Shown one piece after another: positions 11,008 through 22,400 of a stretch of DNA of 64,000 bases. Numbering within the stretch: the stretch's first letter is position 1; each line of letters starts with the position of its first letter. Both the position numbers and the translations under genes were made by a program. The DNA is from Ephemerocybe angulata (Eukaryota; Basidiomycota; Agaricomycetes; Agaricales; Psathyrellaceae): positions 1,488,001 through 1,552,000 of the forward strand of contig JAACJK010000002.1 in NCBI GenBank assembly GCA_013368325.1, read 5' to 3'. A model generated the notes under the pieces. The model was not told the origin of the DNA. It did no database searches and saw nothing but the letters and a program-made list of their open reading frames with translations.

Positions 11008-11622
11008 ATGTGGCTCACACTCCGCCCTCTCATCACCCTTTTCCTTGGAGTAGGAAGCCTTGTGTTGAGTGTGACATGTTCCCACAACGTATGTTTGTAT
11101 TTCAGCCGTTACGGCTCTCGTTTTTGGCGGTGTACTAACGAAAACTGCTACTAGGGTGTCGCTGAACGTAGCTTCGGCGGTTACGATATGTTGGATGCAC
11201 GGGAGACTGTGGACGTTCCTTTCCAACCATCCCTCCGCGCATTCCTGGAGGACGCTGTCGCGGCACACCGACGTGCCGTTCAGGAGTACGACGACCTTGA
11301 GGCGCGGGCAAAACCGTTTACGCTGTGGATTGAACTCCGCGGGGCGAAAGTCCAACAACACATCATGAGAGGGGTGACTCCGGACACGACAATCTCCGAC
11401 GTACAGCGTGCTGTTGCTGGTGGTCACTATTGGCCTGGGGTAGTTGCAGAGAACATCAGGATTCACGGGCCAGACAATCTCGGTGACCACGGTTACCTTG
11501 GGAGTGATGGGACGCTTGGCCAGAAGGGAATCCGTGAAAACTTTCAGATCAGCGCGACTGTTGAACGAAAGGGGACGCAGGGCAAAGGATCTCCCCCCGG
11601 AAAGGCCCAACAGAAAAGATAG
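11008..11622 (+). CDS. secreted protein with ubiquitin-like domain, copy 1
   Basis: Predicted 182-aa protein, join(11008..11088, 11155..11622). Exon 1 (27 codons) encodes a signal peptide (MWLTLRPLITLFLGVGSLVL). The 66-bp intron has a GTATGT donor, CTAAC branch site and CTAG acceptor, phase 0. The mature protein has a short linker, a helical Ala/Glu/Arg-rich segment (about 49-80, RAFLEDAVAAHRRAVQEYDD) and a beta-grasp-like domain (about 82-164). That domain follows the ubiquitin pattern: strand (FTLWIEL), second strand and helix (TTISDVQRAV), then IRIHGPD and GYLGSDGTLGQKGI matching the ubiquitin '[20 protein letters not shown]' region. It ends in a Gly/Lys tail without a terminal di-Gly, so conjugation is unlikely. 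Function unknown; extracellular location inferred. Copies 2 and 3 support the gene model. Confidence 0.65.
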
Positions 11623-11635
11623 TCGCAGCATTTTC

Positions 11636-11830
11636 CGTCACTTGTAGGGTTTCCCTGACGCTCTGTAGAGCGAGTCTCTTCTGTTTCGTTTCTTCATTTA
11701 TTTCCACTCCCATGTATCCTGCTCTCCCTCGTCGCAATTTTCCTTCCATGTAGCAGAAATCTATCTCATTTGCACATTCCACTCGACGTCCAGCTACGTG
11801 TGTGAGTCGGAGTCTTAAGAAAGAGGGGAT
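11636..11830. repeat. conserved 3' module of the duplicated cassette, copy 1
   Basis: Directly downstream of the stop, and shared with 18880-19330, 25440-25880 and 29560-29880. Shared text includes gggtttccctgacgctctgtagagcgagtc and tagaaatctatctcatttgca. On the minus strand it keeps an open frame (THVAGRR, GYMGVEIN, KQKRLALQSVRET) in three copies. Whether that frame is a real convergent gene is unclear. Confidence 0.5.
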
Positions 11831-11839
11831 TGGGCTATG

Positions 11840-12620
11840 TAGATGACGAGCGGCATATACATGTCTTGGATTCCAGGTTGTTTGCGTAGCCAATGGGTTT
11901 GTGTGAGGGAATACTGTACTACTTGGACTGAGGTGATATTACGACCTTTCATTGTTCAATGGCTATCGATGGGCGGTGACAAGAGAATTAGAATCACTCA
12001 CCTCAGGTCCGGAGAAGAATTTAGCTGCTGGATCTACAGCTTCAAGTGGTAGTAATGTCCATAGCGAAAGAGTATCCTTTCGAGAGTTCTGACCAAAGAA
12101 GAGCAATACCGTGCGGATCCAACTTGATGCGGGCACGGCACCAACAGGAGCGGTCATAGATAATAGAACGATCGTAGAGTAACCTTCCTCTTGATTCTGG
12201 ACAAATGGGAGCTTGGCTGAACCCTTCGGCAACTCCGACTGCTATTTCATTGTTCCGACGCCGAGTACAGCTCTCAACTGCGTATGGGGTCAATATGGGG
12301 TTCCGTTTTACTTACCTGGATTCCTTATGTCCACTTCGGATGTTGATCTATCTATGCTTCACCAGCATTTTATTTCATACCTTTGTACTGTAACTATATC
12401 ATACGCGAATAGCTCAGACTCGGCTACGATGATCTGAACTAGCAAATGCCTCAACGCGTATTCAGCCCTCTTTACAAAATATTCAACTGGTATCCCAGCA
12501 TTCTTCTCCAATGGAGAACCATCTCCGCCCCTCGAAGCAGGACGCGGATGGGGCTCAGTGGACGTAGACCAACCCCAACGGTGAAGAAAAATATACGAGG
12601 CCAAACCAAGGTACAGGCTA
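11840..12620. other. unassigned region with unresolved minus-strand ORFs
   Basis: Minus-strand frames such as 11963-12232 (VLLSMTAPVGAVPASSW...) and 12359-12676 look partly protein-like, and a GTAAGT donor follows IRNP near 12320. I could not join them into a gene or recognise a family. Treat as possible gene debris. Confidence 0.3.
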
Positions 12621-12629
12621 CCGAAGGAG

Positions 12630-13340
12630 CGATAGAACGAAATGAAGAAAATCATCGAGAAGCCATAGCACCCCACACCCTACAAGCCCTCAGTGCTCAC
12701 CAAAAGCACCAAAAGAGTGTCCCTTCCCACAGTAACAGGTCACACGTGCCAGCACAAGAGTAGAGAGTACAACACCTACTCCAAGCATCGAACGTGATAA
12801 CCCCTGCCGTGCATGGACGCACCCAGGCCGTCGTGTGATGTAGAGCGAGCGCGTGAACTAGCTTGAACAACTAGACAGATACGAGCTCGAACTCGAGGGA
12901 GAGTGAGAGCTCAGAGAATAGAAACGATGGTGGGGACCCTGGATTCCGGAACTCCAAACTCCCAAACGATCGAAGAAACATCGAACGAACAAACTAACGG
13001 ACCATAGCACCCCCACACCAAACAAGCCCCGTGCCTAGGTTTCAAATTCTTCTTGAATTGAATGACGAAAAGAGGGGGGAGCGCTGCTGGGAGCTCAACG
13101 CACAGAGGAGGGTCGGAGGGGAAGAGAAATGGTGGAAGGAAGAGAGGAAGAGATGTGGAGACAACCGCCTGTCATGGGGTTGCCAAGCGCCCGGGCACGT
13201 GTGCGTGAGTATCAATCAAGTGATCAATCCCAGTCAAAACGCGCTCCTAAGAGCCGAGAATATCCGAAAATATCTGAGCAATTGCGAGGCTGGGCGAGGG
13301 GAAGCGAATTCTCGGAGTTCTGGCGATTTTGAGCGAAGAG
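12630..13340. repeat. interspersed repeat family fragment
   Basis: A partial copy of the U1/U2 family. 12630-13010 corresponds to the left arm (cgaacgaacaaactaacg runs, 'ctccaagcatcgaacgtgataacccc'). 13080-13260 corresponds to the central block (gtcatggggttgccaagcgc at 13171). The membrane-gene fragment is not detectable here. Confidence 0.5.
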
Positions 13341-14290
13341 ACCTTCGTCCAACCTTCGTCGATTGTGCGTAAGTTGCTTCTTCGATCAATGGCGACGCCT
13401 GTCCACTTGACGTTGCACACGAATCTGTGTTGTCGCAGAGTTGCCCACTGGCGCCCAGGCACACCAGGTCCGTCGGAGTTGCAAAACAACGCGCGCGAAC
13501 TTCAGAATCGCCGGGTGGTCTGAATGCGTCGACGCGCCTCTTCTTACACCTCCATCTCCTTCAGCACTGCTGCAATGTCAGTGTCCCGCCCTATCCTTTT
13601 TCTGCACGAATCGCTACTGCGGGCCTCACAGGACTGGCTCAGACTTCCTTTAGGCAGGTGCATGTCAGACGTTGTTCCAGAATATAGGTTCGAGGGATGG
13701 TTGGCTGGCGGGGCATGTCGGTGCGATTTCCACCCTATATTCTTCGCATACGAACTCACGCCGCCTTTACTCGCCCACAACACCCCATATTCACGCTTGC
13801 GTAGGTTGATAGCACCTTTAAGGCCGCATATATGCGCATCACAGGAGCTCTGAGGCTTATCTTTGTCGAGTATGTCCCAATACAGTACCAACTTGTTTGA
13901 GACTTGCCTATGCCGAAGGGATGGGAAAAGTATGTCCTTTTATGCCTCCTAAAGATAGCAGCTCCCGTGCTCATTCATCTTGACAGTATTTTTTCGAAGC
14001 GCTCATTTGGCGCTCATTCTCGTACAGGTATGTCATGGTGCACACTACCTTCTCCAAGTTCCAACCCCCTCCTAACTTCATTTTTGGTACAGAGTGCAGT
14101 CAACTAGTCCCCCACCAGTACGCACTGGCGTAGCCAACTTGGTATGTAGTTGCACCTCATTTTACTGCCCCGACCTCGATATCTCCTAGTGTTTCTCTGA
14201 TTACTTCCCCACTGCTCCATAATATGTAGTATCCTGTACATAGACTAGCCTGCTTGCAATATCAGAATTTTTCGGACATTCTCGCATATG
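13341..14290. other. intergenic, nothing recognised
   Basis: Short ORFs only. Several 'cgctcatt' and 'ggagcgc' words recur around 13990-14470 without forming a clean repeat. Confidence 0.35.
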
Positions 14291-14299
14291 CTCGGAGCA

Positions 14300-16060
14300 A
14301 ATGGATTCCCTGTCAAATACATCGAAAACACGCTCCGTGACGCTCGCTTGGGCTCCGAGAGAGATCGGAGCGCCTGCCAAAAATCTGAGAAATTCGGAGC
14401 ATCCGAGCGTTAGACAAATCTCCGACCAGCTCGCTTATTTTCGCTCATTCTCGGTGCACGTTTTGACTGGGGATCAATCGCCGCTTCCATCCCGAGCGTC
14501 TCTTGTTCTTCTCCACCACCATCGTGCTAGTTCTCTCCCTGAAGATCGTCAGCTCAGCCCGCCATAGAGCGACCTAGACGCCATAGTATCTGAGCCTTCG
14601 GCATACAGAAAGCATGTTCTGCACCATTCGCTGACACCCCGCGGCTCCCGATTACACCGAGGATTCCAAGAGGATTCTGCAAACGATCCTGGTTCCATCC
14701 TGGGAATCACCGTCTTCGTCGAGCTATCAACGTCCTCCGCCCGCCCCTCTACAACCTCACTCTCCATCTTCCGTCTGTACGAACGCTGTACACTACTTAC
14801 AGGTGTTCTGTAGGGCGGATGTTGGGCACAGCTGGAGAGGGCGGTCTCGATGGATGCTTGAAATGTGACGTAGGTACGTGGTGCGCACCCCGCTTTGTTT
14901 CTAGCACACGTCGCCCCTCCGTCGTCCTAGGTCCATCCTGGGAATCGCCACCCTCCTCGAGCTCTAACTGTCCCCCGTCCGCCCCGTTATATCCCCGCGC
15001 TCGACCTTGCGCATGTACGAACGCTACTGAGCGTTCTGTAGGGCCAAGGCTTCGCGATGCAGAGGGGCGTCGTGGCGGCGGCTCGGATGGATGGATGCTT
15101 GATAGATGGCGGCTTATCTACGTACCGACGCCCAACGATAGCGTCGCGCACCACTCCGAGATCCGGGGAATATCTCTTGCTATTGCTGCGGTACTGCGCG
15201 ATGCACCTCCGCTCGCGCTTGCGCGTCCCTTTGGTTTGGTACTCTGGCGTGGCGACCTTCTGCTTCGTCCATAGCTTCTTTCGTATGGGTTAGTTCGTTC
15301 GACATTTCTTCTTCCTTCACTCCCCATTCGTTCTTTGGTCCGTCCGCTCGTTCTTTCCTACAACCGTACTCGCCCATAGCGCGTCCCGTTCGAAGCACCG
15401 GCATATCACGTTCGGCGCCTGGGAATCGGGATGGGTGCTGTGCACTCTGCTCTTGTGCCGGATCGTGGGCTTCGGTGCCTGTTCCGGGATTCCCTTTTGG
15501 TGGGGCTGGATCTACGGATGCTGTGGGTTTTGACTTTTTTCGGCGATTTTGTTGTTGGTGTTGTTCGTTGGGCGGGTCGACTTTGTGCCAACTGTTTTAC
15601 TTGCTATGCCATCTTCATTTGGGATTGTGGGTTTTGGAAACTTTCTCGCTTGTTCGTTCGGGAGTTCGGCCGCTCGAGCACACAACCAACGCTTCGGCGC
15701 GTCCAAGCATCATAGCTGGGCATCACCATCGACGCTTGGAGTGGGTGGTAGGCACTCTACTCTTGCGTTGGCGCGTGTGTCCGGGTAGGACCATGCTTCG
15801 ACACTCCTTCGATGGGGGTTTGTGCGGTGCGAATGTGTCTCGCTTTTATCTTTTTCTTCTGTTCGTGAATTCGGGAGTGCGGGAGTGCGGGAGTCCGGAC
15901 CATCAGTTCTATCTTCTCCCCCCACACGGTTATTATGAATGCTCTTTTGATGGTGGTTTGTCGGCCGTGGGCTGCTATGGCGTCTCGCTCCACTGCCTTT
16001 CCATTCCCTCCCTTCCTGATACCGGTTATGTTATGTTATTATGAGATGCGTATTTCGTAC
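14300..16060 (+). repeat. interspersed repeat block, right-arm orientation
   Basis: Plus-oriented modules in the order: cttctccaccaccatcgtgct (14508), cgtcctccgcccgcccctctacaacc with the gtacactacttacaggtgtt block (14727-14820), a second shorter copy of that block (15008-15060), the 'cttgcgcgtccctttggttt' block (15218-15254), then 15400-16050, which is the complement of the left arm of U1. GC-rich long ORFs on both strands are artefacts of this composition. Confidence 0.55.
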
Positions 16061-16199
16061 TTGGAAGGGAAATTATAATAGTGACACAGAGCCTCGATAT
16101 GATGTTTTGACTACGATTTTAGCTGGCATTTTAGACCTCTTGGTATGTATTCCATGCGTTCGTGTTCTACCCTGGAGACGGGAAAGCTCTAGTCACAGC

Positions 16200-16640
16200 A
16201 CCATGCCCTGAGAGCCTGCTGGGCGCCCAACGCTTATCGGGCGGTAGGAGGCAGGGGAGCACCGGAGTGGGGTCGTGGAAGAAAGAGAGAACACCGGGAC
16301 ACGTGGGATGACATCAATCAATCAGCGCCTCGTTCTTATCCACGTCTGAAGTATCATCTCCGATCTACATATGACAAGTCTATCGCTCTTCTATATCCAC
16401 ATTTCTCACTCGGTACTTCGACGAAGGACGACTGACATCAAGTCACGCCGGGCCTTCGTACGTCCAGCCGCCGTGTTTCAGCCACTTGGAGAATCTGTGG
16501 CGGTAGGGTCATGGTACAGTGTACATATATGGTGATGGGCATGGAATGTGTCGGTTATCCAAGTCGTAAATCCGGTAGATTCGGAGTCTGGGAGGTTCAA
16601 GATTAGCGCGCGTCTCGAGTCGGAGTAGAGTCTTTTATAT
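16200..16640 (+). repeat. repeat pair with 26990-27330
   Basis: 16340-16590 (cgtctgaagtatcatctccgatctaca, gacaagtctatcgctcttctat, gccacttggagaatctgtggcggtagg, ggtagattcggag) matches 27055-27330 in the same order, with several indels. The segment just before it (16215-16320) is a diverged central block of the U family (ctgctgggcgcccaacgc). No coding sequence is supported. Confidence 0.55.
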
Positions 16641-16764
16641 CCGAGATATGACGAGATGTGGCCTCAGCACTATGCGGGATAAGTTTTTATTTGAAGCACC
16701 ACCTGAGTGTAACGAGCTCCGGATAATGTGCACTCAAAGTAGGGCACAGTACACGTTTCGGGTT

Positions 16765-16852
16765 GCCGCCCCCTTGGTACGGTCAGCGGGAAGTCCAAGG
16801 ATGAAATTCCCGCGCGAGACACAAGGTGATGGCAAATTCGACCGGCTACCGA
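16765..16852 (+). repeat. inverted repeat arm A
   Basis: Reverse complement of 17525-17605, including a shared run around 'gggaa-ttcatcctt' and 'catcaccttgtgtc'. Both arms keep an open frame reading RSAGSxRMKFPR-TQGDG (plus strand here, minus strand in arm B), which suggests both derive from a once-coding sequence. Confidence 0.55.
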
Positions 16853-17524
16853 CGCGGTTTGGCGACATAACAGGCGTATACATGGCATGAGAGTCCCCTC
16901 TATGCTCCAAATAGTTTGTTGTTACAGAAAAAAGGATAAATGACAAGAATAAGAGAGCCCTCCCAAGTACATCTGCCCATTCCCAATTGATTCCCTGGGA
17001 CAATAAGCTGAAAGATGTCTCAAGGGCACCCGTGCCTAGAATCGAGTATAAGAGTATAGCATGTCCTACTAGATGTAGCAGAGGGAACTTTACATTTCAA
17101 TCGGTAGGTTTATAGGACGGCAGGTTAGCAGCCAGCTTTGAATAGCTTCAAAAGGCGTGTAGTCAATTAAATGTTAGTAATGAGATCGAGCATTGGGGCG
17201 TTTGAATCTACGCGGCTCGCTGGAAGTTATATTGAGCCCCCTTCGCCACCCTGCCACCCTAGAGACTCATCAATATCCATCTTTGCCTCGCACTGGGGCA
17301 TGCATCCTGCACCGACACCCAGTGTCCTCAAATCTACCAGTCAATAGGGGCCCGTCCCGATTTGGTGCTTAGCCCCTAAAGACATTATGCATCGTCGATT
17401 TAGTACCATTGAGGGCCGCGTTCAAGCTGGACCTCGTATATAACCCCTTCTTATGCATATATATACCCTGATACGTTGTTTTCTTGCCCTTGGTGAGCCA
17501 TATTCCTTCCGGACCTGTCGCTGA

Positions 17525-17605
17525 CCAGGCCATCACCTTGTGTCGCGCGCGGGAATTTCATCCTTGAACTTCCCGCCGACCGTACCCTTGGTGGCGCTAA
17601 ACTCA
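17525..17605 (-). repeat. inverted repeat arm B
   Basis: Partner of the arm at 16765-16852, about 0.7 kb away and in opposite orientation. It abuts the start of the segmental duplication copy 2 (gctaaactcatgatg, also seen at 9751 upstream of copy 1). Confidence 0.5.
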
Positions 17606-18056
17606 TGATGAACTCCTGATGCGCTGGGCCCAAGCTGCCAGTGGGCGTGCCTGTACCAAGCAAGTACCGCATGGTGCTTTTGACCTGAGCCTGATCTCAC
17701 CGGCAATTGTTGCTACTTACGCACCGACGCAGTGCCAGCATTTCACATTTCGATGCCCCGTGTCGCCCTCGACGAGATAAGTAGGGCAGTCATCCCGTGA
17801 GCGTAGTCTGCCACGCCACAGGAAATACTTAGGACACACCAACTGTAGACGAAGCTCACTCCATCATAAAACCTGAAATAATGACCGGTACAGCCGATAA
17901 CAGAGCAGAGCAGAGATAGTATGGAGAAAAGCAAAGTGATCGGGACTGGGGGTTAACAGTTCGTATCATATTATGGCCCTTTAATCTGCGCCTCAAGCTC
18001 AGGCCTGACATGAACCTGAACGAACGGGTGCCCTGCAACGTCCTCAGCATATAAAG
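17590..18056 (+). repeat. segmental duplication, 5' flank, copy 2
   Basis: Matches 9751-9840 (ctaaactcatgat, gcgctggg/gcgcatgg, gtgcctgt) and 10140-10340 upstream of copy 1, ending with the same TATA element (catataaag at 18048). Confidence 0.55.
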
Positions 18057-18136
18057 CCGAAGCATATTCTAGAATACATACCCATTTACCTCCTCCTTTG
18101 AGCTACCTGCACAGACCCCCTTTACGCATATCCTTC

Positions 18137-18887
18137 ATGCGGCTCATACTTCGGTCTCTCATCACCCTTTTCCTTGGAGTAGGAAGCCTTGTGCTGTCTG
18201 CGACATGTTCTCACAATGTATGTTTGTATTCCACACCATGGCCATTACTGCTCTCGTCTTTGGCGGTGTTACTGGCGAAAATTGCTACTAGGGTGTCACT
18301 GAAGGTAGCTTCGGCGACGGTTACGATGTGTTGGATGCACGGGAGACTGTGGATGTTCCTTTCCAACCCTCCCTCCGTGGATTCCTGGAGGATGGTGGCC
18401 ACTGGCACACCGACGTGCCGTTCAGGAGTATGACGACCTCGAGGCGCGGGTGCCTGCACAACAATTTGAGCTGCTCATCAATCTGGGCGACGGCGACCCC
18501 CCTGAGTGGGGAGAAATCACCATGATGGTGACTACACGGACAAGACTCTCCGAAGTACAGCGTTTTGCTGCTCCCAGGTTGGCCCAGCGGCAACGCCAGC
18601 GGGGGATAGCGATACCCCCTGACAACGTCGACCTTTGGGGGCCAGACGGTTTCCTTGGGAGGGGTGCGACTCAAACCCTAGGCGATGCTGGTATCAATGA
18701 AAACAATGCTGAGATCACCGCGACTTTTGACCTTCTCGAAACGCTGGGTCACCACCACCCACCCCTACAATGCTCCCTAACCAACCAAGGGGGAAGCGCC
18801 CAAGGAAATTGCCCAAAAAGACACCGGCACGCAAAGGATCTCCCCCCGGAAAGAGAAGATAGTCGCAGCATTTGCCGTCACTTGTAG
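18137..18887 (+). pseudogene. secreted ubiquitin-like gene, copy 2 (frameshifted)
   Basis: Exon 1 (18137..18217) encodes the signal peptide MRLILRSLITLFLGVGSLVL. A GTATGT...CTAG intron runs to 18291, and exon 2 opens GVTEGSFGDGYDVLDARETV as in copies 1 and 3. Near 18390 the sequence is two bases longer than copy 1 at the same place (ggatggtggccactgg), which shifts the frame inside the helical segment. The correct frame resumes downstream (FELLINLGDGDPPEWGEI, then VDLWGPDGFLGRGATQTLGD), with an intact ubiquitin-like domain but no signal peptide in that frame. A further frame change after 'ETL' converts the basic tail seen in copy 3 into a different sequence ending at 18887. At least two disruptions, so a pseudogene, unless splicing removes the first shift. 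Confidence 0.6.
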
Positions 18888-18889
18888 GG

Positions 18890-19335
18890 AACGGGATTGG
18901 TCCATGCCCAGATTGCGTCACCATCGCGTTTGAGCGCTAGATCCCCTATTTGTATCCATCGGCGTCCCTCCGGGTTTCCCTGACGCTCTGTAGAGCGAGT
19001 CTCTTCTGCTTCGATTCTTTATTTATTTCCACCCCCATATATCCCACCCTCCCTCGTCTCGATTTTCCCTCCGTGTAGTAGAAATCTATCTCATTTGCAC
19101 CTTCCTGTCGACGTCCAGCTACGTGAGTGATTGAGAACGACGGAGGCTCGAGATCCCTCCTGCCCAGGTGCACCGTCGTCCCGTTGCGCGTGTTTACTGA
19201 ATCCTGATCCACAAACCTAACCCGCCAGTTCCGGACACATCTCATTCTGTCGAGGAGTGACGTCAGCTTAAACGAACAGACCTGGACAGATACGCACTGC
19301 CCACCAGAAGTACGAGCCGAACTAATCACTATTGG
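18890..19335. repeat. conserved 3' module, copy 2
   Basis: Downstream module of the duplicated cassette (gattgcgtcaccatcgcgttt, gggtttccctgacgctctgt, gtcgaggagtga-gtcagctta). A minus-strand ORF across it (18946-19329) reads SFKLTSLLDRMRCVRNWRV then RFVDQDSV. The copy-3 ORF at 25516-25815 shares MRCV-NWRVRFVDQDSV, THVAGRR and GRVGYMG. Coding status is uncertain. Confidence 0.5.
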
Positions 19336-19439
19336 GAAGAAGTCTCCGAGTCTGATCTACCAAAGATACACACGCCCTGAGGGTGCATTTCACACCCAAG
19401 AACGTCAATACTTCAAGAGCCCTCCGGGACGCAAATTGT

Positions 19440-22400
19440 AATGTGAATCCCAACTCTGGGCAGACCTGGACACCGTTCTGGCTGTAAGCCTGCAGTATGT
19501 AGAGCGAGCGAGTGAATGAGCTGGATAAAGAGATGCCGAACAACGAAGCGAACGATAGCACCCCAAACCCAACAAACCGCCCCCCAAAAGAGCGTCCGAC
19601 CGTGTCCCACATGGGTACACGCGCCAAAACGCAAGAGTAGAGTGTACACCACCCATATGGGAGTGATCGAACTACCTTAAAGAAATAGATGCCGTTGAGT
19701 TCGGACTTGATGGGGAGTGAGAGAATAGAAACGATGGTAGAGCGAAGAAGAAATGTCGAACGAACGAACGAACGAACGAACCATAGTAAGTACCCCACAT
19801 TCAACAAACTTCCACCCAAAGAGCATCCAACTGTTTCCGGTGGGACACACGCGCCAACACGTAGAGTGTACACCACCCACCCCGAGCGTCGAATGTGATT
19901 CCCAACTGTCTTGCATGGACGCACCGAGGCGGAGGCTGTGTGCATGTGGAGCAAGCATACAAAGACGACATGAGGGAGGACGAGGGCGAAGGGATGAGCG
20001 ACGAACTCATTGCGCCACCAACAAAAGGGTGGAAGGAAGGTAGAAAATGTAAGGAAACGAGTAAACGAACGAAAGAACGGGAGAGAGAACGAGAGAACGA
20101 GAGAAAGAATGAGAGAAGGAACGCAACCACAAGCACAATCCCCGCTAAAAGAGCACCAAACAGAAGGCTAATGACACGCGCCGGCATAAGCGTAGAGTGT
20201 ACGCCACCCACGCGGACGCCGGTCAAACGTGGTAGGCATCACGCCCTAGTCAGGCGCTCGAAGTCGGCGGTTGTGGCTATGAAGAGCGAGCAAAGGAAGT
20301 AGCTTGAACCAGCTTGAACGAATAGACAGAGCCGAGCTCGAACTCGAGGGGCAAGATAGAAACGATTACAGGGACTCTCCATATCCTGAAATCCCGAAAT
20401 CCAGGGAGAGCGAAGAATGAACAAACGAACAACCTCATGAACCAACTCAAACCCGAAGTCAAACCACTCAACCAAACCGTCCAACCCAGTAGACGATAGG
20501 AAGACGACAACGACGAAGCACAAGGGCGCCATGAGGAGGAACTTCAGAGGGAACGCAAACGCGAGCGGAGGCGGATCCCGCCCTACCGCACCAACAGCAA
20601 GCGAGACTCCTGAGCTCCCCACATGGCGCGCGGCGCTGTCATTGTATGTCTTTCTCACAAGGGCGGGACAGGGAGGACGACACAAATAAGCGCGCCAACA
20701 GAACGAAGGCAGATGAGAAGTTAAACGAAAACAAAACAAAAGAGCGAAACGAAACAAGTAAGGGGACTCGAGACGCCCCCGATATGCTCGGTCACGCCCA
20801 GTCCGCTCTCGAGGGAGACGTAGGTCGTGAAGCCGAGGAAGCTGAGGGTGCATGCCGAAGGGCTGTGGGAGGGAGGGGTTAGTAAGGGTTTGAGTAAGGC
20901 GAGAAATGAAAAGGTAAGGAAGGATATAAAGTAATGGACAGAGATCAGGTAGAGAAATGGGAACGATAAAAAGTCGAGTGAAGTACGGGTGGACCGATGA
21001 CGCGATCCGTTCGCGTGGGGAGAAAGGCATTCGATTCGAACGAGTGAGAGAAGGACAAACGGATAGGCGGGGCGACAGTCCGTCGAGCGAGCATGCCGCA
21101 TGTGAGCGATAAGAAGATGAAGGAAGGTCCGAAGCATGGAGGGACGGATAAACGGGCGCACGGGCGGGCACAGCGGAGGGTGGGAAGGCGAAGACGGTGT
21201 AGTCTCCTCTAGTTGAATAGGCGTCGGGCGTTATAGTGACGACGACTATACTTTATCCACCCGGGAAGTGCAGGGAGGGATGGCGATGAGTGGGACGTAT
21301 CCTCGTATCGTGCTGTCCTGTGCCGGGTTGTCGTCGTTCCAGGTTTCATCGATCGTATCGCGGTATCCATCCATCTATACATCTACCCCCATCGTATCCA
21401 CCCATTGAAGTATCCATCCATCGAAGTATCCATCCATCGTCGCATGCATCCATGGAAGTAACCGAAACCGAGGAGAGGATCGTCTACACCCTACGCACGG
21501 CCTAACGGCCCCTCGTGCCCCATTTCGTCTCGAGCGACCGCACCGACCGACCGTCCCGATCAAAGACCTCCTGCCCATTGAGCGACCCCAGAGAACGAAG
21601 GTAGGTAGAACGAAGAGCAAAAAGGAAGAAAAGTCCAATCCAATCCAATCCAATCCAAAGAGCAAAAACCAAAGAAAGAGACGACGCACGCCTGCACACA
21701 CCTTGCGCTTGCTTCCCAGCACTAAGCAGTGTCTAAATAGGCGTCTTCTTCGCGTATAGAATGACGAAAAGGGCGGTGGGGAGCGCTGCTGGGCGCTCAA
21801 CGCACAGCGGGCGGTGGGAGGCAGGAAGTGGAGTCGAGAAGAGTGAGGGAGGGAAGGGTTGTGTGGAGACGACGCCTGTCATGGGGTTGCCAAGCGCCCG
21901 GACACGTGGGATGGGATCAATCCATCGATCGATCAATCGCCGCTTCCTCCCATCCATGCTTTCCTTCAGCATCCGGCTCTTGTCCTTCTCCACCACCTCC
22001 ATCGTGCTCGTCTTCGTCCCCTCCCTGGAGATCGCCAGCTCAGCCATAGAGCGATTTACCGGTTTTAACTTGTGAGCCCTGGACGCGACGAGCATGTATT
22101 CGTACGCCCGACCATTCGCCGATCCTGCGCGCTGTCCCCGCGCCTCGCTCCAGCCAACCCTGCACCACACGCTTGATTACACCGAGGATTCTGCACAAGC
22201 CCCACACGCCCTCGCACACATCGCCCCTCCTCCGTCCTGGGAATCACCGTACTCGTCTAGCTCAACGTCCTCCTCCCGCCCCTCTATCGCCCCGCGCTCG
22301 ACCTTGCGCCCGTACGAACCCTATGATGAGCGTTCAGTAGGGCGGAGGCTTCGTGATGCAGGGACCTATGCGATGGGCGGCGGCTCGGATGGATGGGTGC

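Noticed and set aside
18137..18887. Programmed frameshift in copy 2 of the ubiquitin-like gene
   Set aside because: There is no slippery site at the shift and a second disruption occurs near the 3' end, so decay is simpler.
20239..21171. 310-codon minus-strand ORF
   Set aside because: Crosses several repeat modules of U2. The one protein-like exon in it (TTYVSLESGLGV) is in a different frame.
21370..21455. CRISPR-like spaced repeat
   Set aside because: The units are (ccat)n microsatellite with no unique spacers, in a eukaryotic genome.
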